This document shows, in pieces, positions 9,665 to 18,150 of a stretch of DNA of 64,000 nt (position 1 is the first letter of the stretch; each line of letters begins with the position of its first letter). The notes below the pieces were generated by a model that was not told where the DNA came from, did no database searches, and saw only the letters and a program-made list of their open reading frames with translations. The translations under genes were made by a program, and so were the position numbers. Source of the DNA: Jannaschia maritima (GTDB lineage Bacteria > Pseudomonadota > Alphaproteobacteria > Rhodobacterales > Rhodobacteraceae); contig NZ_JARGZA010000011.1 in assembly GCF_030973515.1 (NCBI RefSeq), forward strand, positions 62,001 through 126,000, read 5' to 3'.

Positions 9665-10360
9665 ATGGAACTGCTGACCCCCAACGAGCCGCCGCAATCC
9701 GCGAAGGACGCCGTGCGCCATGCCAACGCCGTGGCCGGCACCGCGAAGGAGGACCGCGGCGATGGCGGGATCTCGCAGGATTTCGACACGTTCCTGAAGC
9801 TTCTGACCGCGCAGATGCAGAACCAGGACCCCCTGAACCCCACCGACGGCACGGAATACGCCAGCCAGCTGGCGACGTTCTCGAACGTCGAGCAGGCGGT
9901 GCGGACCAACACGCTGCTGGAATCGCTGGTCGCCAAGACCGACCAGGGCCAGTTGGGGCAGCTCGCGTCCTGGATCGGGATGGAGGCGCGCACGACGGAG
10001 CCGACCGCCTACGACGGCGGGCCCGTCACGCTGACCGCCCCCATCCCGACCCTCGCCGACACGGCCGAACTGGTGGTGTCCCGCCCCGACGGCACGGTCG
10101 TCACGCGCATGGTCCTGGACCCCGACGCGCCCAGCCACACGCTGACGCCGCGCACGGCCGACGGCACCGAACTGGTGCCGGGCACGTACCGGTTCGCCGT
10201 GAACTCCGCCTCCGGCGACACGCCGCTCGATCCGGTGGAGGCGGCCCGCTACGTCCCCATCCGGGAGGCGACGATGGATGGCGGCGCCACCACCCTGGTC
10301 CTGGAGGGCGGCGTGCGCCTGTCGGCGGACGATGTCACGGGGCTTCGCCCGGGGGCGTGA
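9665..10360 (+). CDS. flgD: Flagellar hook-capping / rod-modification protein FlgD
   Basis: A 231-residue protein. The N-terminal signature FLKLLTAQMQNQDPLNPTDG and EYASQLATFSNVEQ (about residues 40-80) is diagnostic of FlgD, the scaffold that caps the growing hook. The C-terminal half is a beta-rich region with an FlgD-Ig-like character (AELVVSRPDGTVV, GTYRFAV). It is in an operon with fliK. No hook protein (flgE) follows: the next gene, ubiB, is on the opposite strand, so the rest of the flagellar set lies elsewhere. Confidence 0.93.
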   Translation: MELLTPNEPPQSAKDAVRHANAVAGTAKEDRGDGGISQDFDTFLKLLTAQMQNQDPLNPTDGTEYASQLATFSNVEQAVRTNTLLESLVAKTDQGQLGQLASWIGMEARTTEPTAYDGGPVTLTAPIPTLADTAELVVSRPDGTVVTRMVLDPDAPSHTLTPRTADGTELVPGTYRFAVNSASGDTPLDPVEAARYVPIREATMDGGATTLVLEGGVRLSADDVTGLRPGA

Positions 10361-10378
10361 CCCGCATCCGGGGTCCGG

Positions 10379-11929
10379 TCAGACCACCGCCGCCAGAAGC
10401 GCCAGGGCCCCCGCCGTCACGGCGCCCGCGACGAACCACAGCGGTCCCCTCGCGAGGCCACGCTCCAACCGGGGCACGCTGACCTTCAGCGCGGGACGGG
10501 CCCCGGGCCGCTGGGCCCGCAGCGCGGCTTCGAGCGCTTCGGGCAGGTGGGGACCGAAGCGGGCCAGGACCCGCGCGGTGCGGATCAGGTCGCGGGCGAA
10601 GGCCTTGGGTCCGAGGGATTCACGGACATAGGCCTGCACCTCCGGGCGCGCGGCCTCCCAGATGTTCATGTGGGGGTTCAGCGTTCGCGCGACGCCCTCG
10701 ACCACGACCATGGTGCGCTGCAGCAGGATCAGCTCGGTGCGGGTCTGCATCCCGAACCGTTCCGTGACCTCGAACAGATAGGTCAGCAGGCGGCCCATCG
10801 AGATCCGGCTCGCGTCCATTCCGAAGATCGGCTCGCCCACGGACCGCAGGGCCTGCGCGAACAGGTCCACGTCGCGGTCGGGGGGGACGTATCCAGCCTC
10901 GAAGTGGACCTCCGCGACCCGGCGGTAGTCCTTGCGGATGAACCCCATCAGGATCTCGGCATAGACCCGCCGGGTGTACTCGTCCAAGCGACCCATGATG
11001 CCGAAGTCCAGGGCGACGATGTCGCCGCCCGGTCCGACCCGCAGGTTCCCCTGGTGCATGTCCGCGTGGAAGTAGCCGTCCCGCAGGGCGTGGCGCAGGA
11101 ACATCTGCATCAGGCGTTCGGCCAGGGCGGCGCGGTCGTGGCCGGCCGCGTCGATGGCGTCGAGATCGCCCATGGGGATCCCTTCGGCCCAGTCCATGAC
11201 CATCACCGACCGACCCGACAGGTTCCAGTCGACCGCGGGCACCGCGAAGCCCGCATCCCCCGCCGTGTTGGCCGCGAACTCGCCCGCCGCCGCGGCCTCC
11301 GTCCGCAGGTCCAGTTCCTGGGCCACCGTCTCGTCGAAGTGGCGCACCACGTCCATCGGGCGCAGGCGGCGGGTGGCGGGGCTGACCCATTCGATCAGGC
11401 GGGCGGCCAGGTAGAAGGCATCGATGTCCTTGCGGAACGCGCGCGCGATGCCCGGGCGCAGCACCTTGACGGCCACGCGCCGTCCGTCCCCGGCCCGCAC
11501 GGCCCGGTGGACCTGCGCGATGGAGGCCGCGGCCACGGGAGCGGAGAAGTCCTCGAACACGGTGTCGACGGGCAGGCCCAGATCCTTGGCCACCGTCGCG
11601 CGCGCCACCTCCGTCGGGAAGGGCGGCAGCTTGTCCTGGAGCACGCGCAGCTGGACCGCCAGGTCGTTGCCGATGAAATCCGGCCGCGTCGACAGGATCT
11701 GCCCGAACTTGATGTAGGCGGGGCCCAGCGCCGTGATGGCGCGGGTCACGGGCGGCAGGTCCGGGTCACCCTTGTAGCCCAGCCAGGCGAACGGCTTGCC
11801 CAGCGTGCGGGCCAGGAGCCGGAGCGCGGGCGGCGCGTCGATCTGGTCGAGCACGACCTTCATCGCGCCCGTGCGCTCGAACGTCGCCCCGGTGCGGGCG
11901 AGGCGCAGGATGTTGTGGGGTCCCCTCAC
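10379..11929 (-). CDS. ubiB: Ubiquinone biosynthesis regulatory kinase-like protein UbiB
   Basis: A 516-residue ABC1/ADCK-type atypical kinase required for ubiquinone synthesis. Visible features are the KFGQ motif (AYIKFGQILSTRPD), the alanine-rich loop AAASIAQVHRA, the ATP-binding lysine in RVAVKVLRPGI, HADMHQGNLRV and the metal-binding LDFGIMGRL. Two C-terminal hydrophobic stretches (FVAGAVTAGALALLAAVV at the very end) anchor it in the inner membrane. It starts 4 bases after the ubiE stop, so the two form an operon. Confidence 0.95.
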   Translation of the reverse strand: MRGPHNILRLARTGATFERTGAMKVVLDQIDAPPALRLLARTLGKPFAWLGYKGDPDLPPVTRAITALGPAYIKFGQILSTRPDFIGNDLAVQLRVLQDKLPPFPTEVARATVAKDLGLPVDTVFEDFSAPVAAASIAQVHRAVRAGDGRRVAVKVLRPGIARAFRKDIDAFYLAARLIEWVSPATRRLRPMDVVRHFDETVAQELDLRTEAAAAGEFAANTAGDAGFAVPAVDWNLSGRSVMVMDWAEGIPMGDLDAIDAAGHDRAALAERLMQMFLRHALRDGYFHADMHQGNLRVGPGGDIVALDFGIMGRLDEYTRRVYAEILMGFIRKDYRRVAEVHFEAGYVPPDRDVDLFAQALRSVGEPIFGMDASRISMGRLLTYLFEVTERFGMQTRTELILLQRTMVVVEGVARTLNPHMNIWEAARPEVQAYVRESLGPKAFARDLIRTARVLARFGPHLPEALEAALRAQRPGARPALKVSVPRLERGLARGPLWFVAGAVTAGALALLAAVV

Positions 11930-11933
11930 GCGG

Positions 11934-12686
11934 TCACAGCTTCCAGCCCGAATGCAGCGCCGCGATGCCGAAGCTCAGGTTGCGGTACTTCACGTTCCCG
12001 AACCCGGCCGCCTGCACCATCTCCGCGAAGGCGTCCTGGTCGGGAAAGCGCCGGATCGATTCCACGAGATACCGGTAGCTGTCGCGATCGCCCGCGATGG
12101 CCTGCCCCATGCGCGGAATCACGTTGAACGAATAGAGGTCATAGGCGCGCTGCATCAGCGGATTGGGGAGCTGGCTGAACTCCAGCACCATCAGCCGCCC
12201 GCCGGGGCGCAGGACGCGGTGGGCCTCCACCAGGGCCGCGTCGATCCGCGTGACGTTCCGGATGCCGAACGCGATCGTATAGGCGTCGAACGTGTTCGCC
12301 CCGAACGGCAGCGCCATGGCGTCGCCCGCGACCCAGTCCAGCCGATCGGCCAGGTCGGCGGCCTCCGCCCGCGCGCGGCCCGCGACGAGCATCCCTTCGG
12401 TCAGGTCGCAGACGGTGGCGGTGGCGTCCGGCGCGCGGTCCAGGAAGCGGAACGCGATATCGCCCGTGCCGCCCGCCACGTCCAGCAGGCGCTGGCCCGG
12501 CCGGGGCGCCAGCCAGTCCATCATCGCGTCCTTCCACAGCCGGTGGATGCCCAGCGACATGGCGTCGTTCATGACGTCGTACTTGTTCGCGACGTTCGTG
12601 AACACGCCGTGCACCCGGCCCGCCTTCCTGTCCTCGGGAATCTCCTCGAACCCGAAATGGGTGGTGCGGCCGGTGTCGGAAGGCAT
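11934..12686 (-). CDS. ubiE: Ubiquinone/menaquinone C-methyltransferase UbiE
   Basis: A 250-residue SAM-dependent methyltransferase that C-methylates the benzoquinol ring in ubiquinone synthesis. It shows the UbiE N-terminal signature ([29 protein letters not shown]), SAM motif [15 protein letters not shown], and the signature [17 protein letters not shown]. It ends [14 protein letters not shown], as expected. It is the first gene of a ubiE-ubiB pair and divergent from mutM. Confidence 0.97.
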   Translation of the reverse strand: MPSDTGRTTHFGFEEIPEDRKAGRVHGVFTNVANKYDVMNDAMSLGIHRLWKDAMMDWLAPRPGQRLLDVAGGTGDIAFRFLDRAPDATATVCDLTEGMLVAGRARAEAADLADRLDWVAGDAMALPFGANTFDAYTIAFGIRNVTRIDAALVEAHRVLRPGGRLMVLEFSQLPNPLMQRAYDLYSFNVIPRMGQAIAGDRDSYRYLVESIRRFPDQDAFAEMVQAAGFGNVKYRNLSFGIAALHSGWKL

Positions 12687-12735
12687 GGATTCGTCCTGTC
12701 GGTGGTTCGGTTGAGGTATAGGGCGCCGCCGGTCG

Positions 12736-12785
12736 GGCGGAAGGGGCGGCGGCGGGTCCCGTTGCTGCGCCCCGCCCCTTCCGCC
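12736..12785. repeat. 14-bp perfect inverted repeat in the ubiE-mutM intergenic region
   Basis: GGCGGAAGGGGCGG (12736-12749) and CCGCCCCTTCCGCC (12772-12785) are exact complements separated by 22 bases. They occupy the gap between two divergent genes, so this is not a normal terminator position; it could form a leader hairpin or be an operator-like or cruciform element. Confidence 0.6.
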
Positions 12786-12814
12786 GCGCCCCTGGGCGTC
12801 CCATATCCCGCCTC

Positions 12815-13666
12815 ATGCCCGAACTGCCCGAAGTCGAGACGGTCCGCCGCGGCCTGGCGCCGGCGCTGCAGGGCGCGCGGCTGGTGCGGGTGGACGTGAA
12901 CCGCCCCGACCTGCGCTGGCCCTTCCCGGAGCGCATGGCCGAACGATTGACCGGCGCGACCGTGATCGCGCTGGACCGGCGGTCGAAGTACCTGCTGGCG
13001 CATCTCGACACCGCCGAAACGCTGATCGTGCATCTGGGCATGTCGGGGCGCATGGTGGTCGACGACGCGCTCCGGCCCGGTGCGTTCCACCGCGACGCGG
13101 GCTGGCATCCCCGGCACGACCACGTCGTGCTGCACACGGACGCGCACCGGGTCACCTTCAACGACGCCCGGCGCTTCGGGTTCTGGGACCTGGCGCCCAC
13201 GGACGCGCTGGACGCCACGCGCCATTTCGCGCGCATGGGGCCGGAACCGCTGAGCGACGGCTTCCACGCGGACCACTTGATCGCCGCGTTCCGCCGCAAG
13301 GCCAGCCCGGTCAAGGCGGCCTTGCTGGATCAGCGCGTCGTTGCGGGCTTGGGCAACATCTATGTCTGCGAGGCGCTGCACCGCGCGGGCATCAGCCCCA
13401 CCCGCAAGGCGGGGCGCATCGCGCCCCGGCGCGTGGCCACCCTGGTCCCCGTCATCCGCGACGTCCTGGCGGAGGCCATCGAGGCGGGCGGATCGTCCCT
13501 GCGCGACCACCGGCAGGCGGACGGGTCGCTGGGCTACTTCCAGCACGGGTTCGCCGCCTACGACCGGGAAGGGCAGCCCTGCCCCCGCGACGCCTGCGAC
13601 GGCACGATCCGGCGCATCGTCCAGGGCGGACGGTCGACGTTCCATTGCCCCGTCTGCCAACGCTGA
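12815..13666 (+). CDS. mutM: Formamidopyrimidine-DNA glycosylase MutM (Fpg)
   Basis: A 283-residue base-excision-repair enzyme that removes 8-oxoguanine and formamidopyrimidines. The catalytic N-terminal Pro-Glu is present ([14 protein letters not shown]), as are [22 protein letters not shown] and the C-terminal zinc finger (four cysteines in CPRDAC ... FHCPVC). Length is normal. It is followed 87 bases later by an enoyl-CoA hydratase on the same strand. Confidence 0.97.
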   Translation: MPELPEVETVRRGLAPALQGARLVRVDVNRPDLRWPFPERMAERLTGATVIALDRRSKYLLAHLDTAETLIVHLGMSGRMVVDDALRPGAFHRDAGWHPRHDHVVLHTDAHRVTFNDARRFGFWDLAPTDALDATRHFARMGPEPLSDGFHADHLIAAFRRKASPVKAALLDQRVVAGLGNIYVCEALHRAGISPTRKAGRIAPRRVATLVPVIRDVLAEAIEAGGSSLRDHRQADGSLGYFQHGFAAYDREGQPCPRDACDGTIRRIVQGGRSTFHCPVCQR

Positions 13667-13753
13667 CGTCGCCCCCGGCGCCGCGACAATCCCCCCCTTG
13701 CGCGCCCCCGCGTCCCGTTGCACCCCTCTGACTTCGTCCACCCGGAGGGACCG

Positions 13754-14530
13754 ATGGGATACCAGAACCTGAACGTCGAGGTCGCGGACCACGTCGCCCT
13801 GATCCGGCTGGACCGGCCCGACGCGATGAACGCCCTGTCCGCCGACCTGCTGGAGGAGCTGGTCCGCGCGCTGGGCAAGGCGCAGGCCGACGACAAGGTG
13901 CGCTGCATCGTGCTGACGGGGTCGGACAAGGCGTTCGCCGCGGGCGCCGACATCGCCGAGATGGCTGAGACGTCCTTCGCCGAGGCCTTCATGGGCGATC
14001 TGTTCGGGCAGCAGGCGGACGCGATCCTGCGCATCCGCAAGCCCATCGTCGCGGCGGTCGCGGGCTATGCGCTGGGCGGGGGGTGCGAGCTGGCGATGAT
14101 GTGCGACATCGTCATCGCCGCGGACACCGCCAAGTTCGGCCAGCCGGAGATTAACCTGGGGATCGTCGCGGGCATGGGGGGCACCCAGCGCCTGACCCGC
14201 GCGGTGGGCAAGGCCAAGGCCATGGACATGCACCTGACGGGCCGCTTCATGTCCGCCGAGGAGGCCGAGCGGTCGGGCCTCGTCAGCCGCGTCGTGCCCG
14301 CGAAGAAGGTGGTCGACGAGGCGCTGGCCGCCGCGGCCAAGATCGCGGAGAAGTCGATGGTCACCGCCACCGCCGTCAAGGAGGCCGTGAACGCCAGCCA
14401 GGAGATGCCGCTCGCGCAGGGGTTGCTGTTCGAGCGTCGCCTGTTCCACGCGCTCTTCGCGACGGAGGATCAGGCGGAGGGGATGTCCGCCTTCGTCGAC
14501 AAGCGCGAGGCGCAGTTCAGGGACCGGTGA
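13754..14530 (+). CDS. Enoyl-CoA hydratase/isomerase family protein
   Basis: A 258-residue crotonase-fold protein expected to hydrate trans-2-enoyl-CoA in fatty-acid degradation. The two oxyanion-hole segments are visible (AFAAGADIAEM and GYALGGGCELAMMCDI), together with the two catalytic glutamates (in GQPEINLGI and the CEL segment). A CGGAGGGA ribosome site supports ATG 13754 over the upstream in-frame GTG. In many Rhodobacterales this gene directly precedes rpsT-dnaA; here rpsT is about 23 kb away. Confidence 0.93.
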   Translation: MGYQNLNVEVADHVALIRLDRPDAMNALSADLLEELVRALGKAQADDKVRCIVLTGSDKAFAAGADIAEMAETSFAEAFMGDLFGQQADAILRIRKPIVAAVAGYALGGGCELAMMCDIVIAADTAKFGQPEINLGIVAGMGGTQRLTRAVGKAKAMDMHLTGRFMSAEEAERSGLVSRVVPAKKVVDEALAAAAKIAEKSMVTATAVKEAVNASQEMPLAQGLLFERRLFHALFATEDQAEGMSAFVDKREAQFRDR

Positions 14531-14567
14531 CGCGACCGGAGGACCGCGGCCTTCCCCGTCGCGTCAC
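14527..14567. terminator. Bidirectional terminator covering two stop codons
   Basis: GTGACGCGAC (14527-14536) and GTCGCGTCAC (14558-14567) form a perfect 10-bp stem. Each arm contains the stop codon of one of the two convergent genes (enoyl-CoA hydratase and the YejA-like gene), so one hairpin serves both. Confidence 0.65.
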
Positions 14568-16399
14568 AGCGCGCCCTGCGCCCGCAAGGCGTCCAGCTTC
14601 CCGCGATCCAGCCACCAGGCTTCCACGTTGCGCATGAAGTCGTAGGGGGCGGGCGCCGGGGGCATGCCGAAGACGTCCCAGACGGCGATGCGGTGCGTGC
14701 CGGAATGCCAGTTGGGCACCCAAAGCCGCTTGGACCGCAGCACGCGGTCCAGCGCGCGGGCCGCGACCTCCAGGGTTTCGCGGTCCCGGGCGTCCACGAC
14801 CGCTTCGATCAGCGCGTCCACCACCGGATCGGCGATGCCGCTGAGGTTGTTCGATCCGTCCGCCCCCGCCGCGTCCGACCCGTAGAACGCGCGCAGCTCC
14901 GCCGCCGGGGTGACCGCGACACTCCAGGCGCCGACGATCAGGTCGAAGTCGAACTGGCGCCGCCGCTCGGCCTGGGTGGCCGCATCGGTCTGCGCGATGC
15001 GGAGGTCGATGCCCAGCGCCTCCGCGTTCTCCTCGATGGGGGTCAGGACGCGCAGCATGGTCTGGCTGTCCTCCGGCAGGTGCAGCGTCAGGAGCGCGCC
15101 ATCTGCGTCCCGCCGCATCCCGTCCGCGCCCACGACCCACCCGGCCGCGTCGAGGAGCCGTCCGGCGGCGCGCAGGCCGCGGCGGTCGCGGGCCGTCGCC
15201 GCCCCCGCATAGGGAACGTGCGCGGGTTCGGTGAACACCTCCGGCGGGAGTTGGTCGCGAAAGGGCTCCAGCAAGGCCAGCTCGTCGCCGGTGGGCAGCC
15301 CTTCCGCCTGCATCGACGTGTTCTCGAAGAAGCTGTCCGTCCGCCTGTAGGCGTCATAGAACAGCGTCGCGTTCGTCCATTCGAAGTTGAACAGGTACTC
15401 CAACGCCTCGCGCACCCGGATGTCCTGCAGGTGGGGCCGTCTGGTGTTGATCCAGATGCCCTGCGCGTTGGCGGGCCTGCCGTCCGGCAGCTCGATCTTC
15501 CTGACCCAACCGTTCCGCGCGGCCGGAAAGTCGTAGCCCGTGGCCCAGGACGCCGACCGGAACTCGACCCGCATCAGGTACTCGCCGGCGGCGAACGCTT
15601 CCAGGCCCACGGTGTCGTCGGTGAAGTACTCGTAGGCGAAGCAGTCGAAGTTGTTCCGGCCCGCGTTCACGGGCAGGTCGGCGCCCCAATAGTCCGGAGC
15701 GCGGCAGAACCGGATCGTCCGCGGGGCGTCGATCGTCTCGACGACGTAGGGCCCCGATCCCAGCGGCGCGGCGAGCCACGTCTCGTCGAACGGGTTCTCG
15801 TCGTAGAAGTGCTCCGGCAGCACGGGCAGTTGCGCGATGTCGGCGGGCAGCGCGCGCCCCGCCCCCGGCGTCAGGTCGAAGCGCACGCGGTGGGGGCCTT
15901 CGGCGACCATCGCCTCCACGTTCCCCAGCAGGTTGCGATAGAACGGGTGCCCCTGCGTTCTGAGCGCCTCCACCGTGAAGATCACGTCGGACGCCTCCAC
16001 CGGGGAGCCGTCGTGGAAGCGCGCTTCGGGCCGCATCTCGAACGCGACGTAGGACAGGTCTTCGGGATACTCGATCGTCTCCGCGACCAGGCCATAGACG
16101 GCGTCGGGCTCGTCGTTGGCCCGCACCATCAGGCTGTCGTAGACGTGGTGCTGGACCTCCGGCGCGGTGTCGCCCTTGATGATGAAGGCGTTGAGGCTGT
16201 TGAAGGTCGGCGTGCCGTAGAGCTGCCGCTGGCTCATCGTGCCGCCCTGCGGTGCGTCCGGATCGGCATAGTCGAACCGCGTGAAGTCCGGCCCGTACTT
16301 CAGGTCGCCGAAGGCCGAATAGCCGTGGCTGACCGTGACGTCGGCCGAGGCCTGGCCGGCCAGCGCCAGGGCGAGGATGACGGGAAGAAACGGCTTCAT
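14564..16399 (-). CDS. YejA-like extracellular solute-binding protein (ABC family 5)
   Basis: A 611-residue periplasmic binding protein. The signal peptide ends near GQASADV (about residue 20). It opens with HGYSAFGDLKYGPDFTRFDY and PQGGTMSQR, as in YejA of the microcin C / oligopeptide ABC importer, and carries family-5 segments such as YEYFTDDTVGLEAF and FNFEWTNATLFYDAY. The membrane and ATPase subunits (yejBEF) that normally follow are absent on both sides: downstream is the convergent hydratase and upstream the divergent GMC gene. It may serve a transporter encoded elsewhere. A GGAGG ribosome site 5 bases from ATG 16399 fixes the start. Confidence 0.87.
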   Translation of the reverse strand: MKPFLPVILALALAGQASADVTVSHGYSAFGDLKYGPDFTRFDYADPDAPQGGTMSQRQLYGTPTFNSLNAFIIKGDTAPEVQHHVYDSLMVRANDEPDAVYGLVAETIEYPEDLSYVAFEMRPEARFHDGSPVEASDVIFTVEALRTQGHPFYRNLLGNVEAMVAEGPHRVRFDLTPGAGRALPADIAQLPVLPEHFYDENPFDETWLAAPLGSGPYVVETIDAPRTIRFCRAPDYWGADLPVNAGRNNFDCFAYEYFTDDTVGLEAFAAGEYLMRVEFRSASWATGYDFPAARNGWVRKIELPDGRPANAQGIWINTRRPHLQDIRVREALEYLFNFEWTNATLFYDAYRRTDSFFENTSMQAEGLPTGDELALLEPFRDQLPPEVFTEPAHVPYAGAATARDRRGLRAAGRLLDAAGWVVGADGMRRDADGALLTLHLPEDSQTMLRVLTPIEENAEALGIDLRIAQTDAATQAERRRQFDFDLIVGAWSVAVTPAAELRAFYGSDAAGADGSNNLSGIADPVVDALIEAVVDARDRETLEVAARALDRVLRSKRLWVPNWHSGTHRIAVWDVFGMPPAPAPYDFMRNVEAWWLDRGKLDALRAQGAL

Positions 16400-16490
16400 G
16401 GGACCCTCCGAACGCAGGCCTCCAGGAGGCATCGGTCCGGGCCCGGCCGTCAAGGGTCGAAGGGTCGCGGGGCCGGCGCACCCGCATGGA

Positions 16491-16508
16491 CCGCCGCCGC
16501 GGCGGCGG
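16491..16508. repeat. 18-bp perfect GC palindrome
   Basis: CCGCCGCCGCGGCGGCGG is its own reverse complement. It lies between the divergent YejA-like and GMC genes, just upstream of a promoter-like pair at 16522-16550. It may simply reflect base composition. Confidence 0.35.
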
Positions 16509-16521
16509 AACGGGACGGGGA

Positions 16522-16550
16522 TTGGTTCCCCCCGCCCGATGCCCTAGTCT
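16522..16550 (+). promoter_or_regulatory. Candidate promoter of the glycan-cluster GMC gene
   Basis: TTGGTT (16522-16527) and TAGTCT (16545-16550) are separated by 17 bases, 44 bases upstream of the GMC start. Each hexamer matches the sigma-70 consensus at only three positions, so this is a weak call based mainly on spacing and location. Confidence 0.28.
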
Positions 16551-16593
16551 GCCGTCCGGGGCGCGCGAGCGCGCGCGGGTTAGGACTTACGCG

Positions 16594-18150
16594 ATGATCA
16601 CCGACATCTCCGACTTGGCGGGCCACGACGATCCCGTCGCGCAGGTCGTCGTCGTGGGGACGGGCATCGCGGGCGTCACCGTCGCGCTGCACCTGGCGCG
16701 CCGGGGTGCCGAGGTGATCCTGCTGGAAAGCGGGCGGGAAGCGTTCGACCCCGCGATCCAGGCGCTGAACGAGCTGGACTTCGCGGGCAAGCCCCACCGC
16801 ACGGTGGATCCGGACGCCCCGTATCACCGCTATCTCGACCCGGCCCTGCGCGGCATCAGCCGTTTGCGGCGGTTCGGCGGGACCAGCATGGCCTGGACGG
16901 GGAAGTGGAAGTACCTTCAGCGCAGCGACTTCGAGCCGCGACCCTGGGTGCCCGACAGCGACTGGCCCATCGATCTGGACGAGCTGCTGCCGCACTACCG
17001 CGCCGCCGCGCGCGAATGCGGCTTCGGCGACCTGGAGGCCGCGGAACACCGCCCCGCGGTCGCGGCACTGCGCCGGACCGTGGCGGACCACGGCCTGAAG
17101 CTGTCGAGCTTCTATTGGGAGGCGGAGCCGATGCGCACCGCCACCCGCTTCGGCGACGAGATGCGGCGGATGCCGAACCTCCACGTGATCCTGGGGGCGA
17201 CGGCGACCGAGTTGCTGTGCTCGCCCGACGGGCGCCGGGTCGAGGGGGTGCGCTGTGCCGACCTGGATGGCCACCGCATCACCGTGCGGGGCGATCAGGT
17301 CGTCCTGGCCGCCGGCGCCCTGGAGACCGCCCGCCTGATGCTGGCGTCGGACGCGGTGACGGAGGGCGGCGTGGGGAACGCGAACGGGCTGGTGGGCCGG
17401 TTCTATACGGACCATCCGAAGCACCATTTCGGCACGCTCTGGCCGGGTCCGGTCCTCGCCGCCAACGCGGCCCTGTTCCAGTACGCCCCCAAGCCGCGCT
17501 TCTGCCTGTGCCTTTCGCTCGACGATCGCACGCAAAGGGCCGAGGGGCTGCTGGAGCACGTCATCTACCTGAAGCCGATCTACGAGAACCGGCTGGAGGC
17601 GGCGCGCCGCCTGCTGCGCGGGGGGCGTGCCGTGCGCGACGGAAACGGGCGTGCGCCGTTCTATCGCATCAAGTTCGTCACCGAGCAGGCGCCCCACCGC
17701 GACAGCCGGGTCCGCCTGGGCGCGGAGGTCGACGCGCTGGGCGTGCGTCGCGCGGTGCTGGACTGGCGGTTCACGGATCTGGACGCCCGATCGATGGCCC
17801 GCGTCGTCGCCCTGTCGGAGGATCGGATCGAGGCCTGCGGCCTGGGGCGCGTCGATTGGGGCGACGACCCGCCCCGACTGGACGGCATGACCGACGCGGC
17901 CCACCAGATGGGGACGACCCGGATGGCGGCGCGCCCCGAGGACGGCGTCGTCGACCCCCATTGCCGCGTATGGGGGACGGCCAACCTGCATGTCGCCGGG
18001 TCCGCCGTGTTCCCGACGGGCCCCTCCTATTCGCCCACCTTCACCATCCTCGCCCTGGCCCGGCGCCTGGGCGACCGCCTCGCGTCGGGGATGGGGCTTC
18101 CCGAACGGAGCGGCGATGCGATCCCGGAGCCGATGCCGCGGACCGGCTGA
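16594..18150 (+). CDS. GMC family oxidoreductase, first gene of the glycan cluster
   Basis: A 518-residue flavoprotein of the glucose-methanol-choline family (FAD-dependent alcohol or sugar oxidation). The N-terminal dinucleotide fold is VVVVGTGIAGVTVALHLARR ending in a glutamate for the ribose (LLESG). The C-terminal domain has HQMGTTRMA, NLHVAGSAVFP and SYSPTFTILALA, giving the active-site His plus the usual C-terminal block. Its GT4 neighbour starts on the last base of its stop (ATG at 18150), so translation is coupled. This suggests that it oxidises a sugar or sugar-lipid in the same pathway; the substrate is not known. Confidence 0.85.
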   Translation: MITDISDLAGHDDPVAQVVVVGTGIAGVTVALHLARRGAEVILLESGREAFDPAIQALNELDFAGKPHRTVDPDAPYHRYLDPALRGISRLRRFGGTSMAWTGKWKYLQRSDFEPRPWVPDSDWPIDLDELLPHYRAAARECGFGDLEAAEHRPAVAALRRTVADHGLKLSSFYWEAEPMRTATRFGDEMRRMPNLHVILGATATELLCSPDGRRVEGVRCADLDGHRITVRGDQVVLAAGALETARLMLASDAVTEGGVGNANGLVGRFYTDHPKHHFGTLWPGPVLAANAALFQYAPKPRFCLCLSLDDRTQRAEGLLEHVIYLKPIYENRLEAARRLLRGGRAVRDGNGRAPFYRIKFVTEQAPHRDSRVRLGAEVDALGVRRAVLDWRFTDLDARSMARVVALSEDRIEACGLGRVDWGDDPPRLDGMTDAAHQMGTTRMAARPEDGVVDPHCRVWGTANLHVAGSAVFPTGPSYSPTFTILALARRLGDRLASGMGLPERSGDAIPEPMPRTG

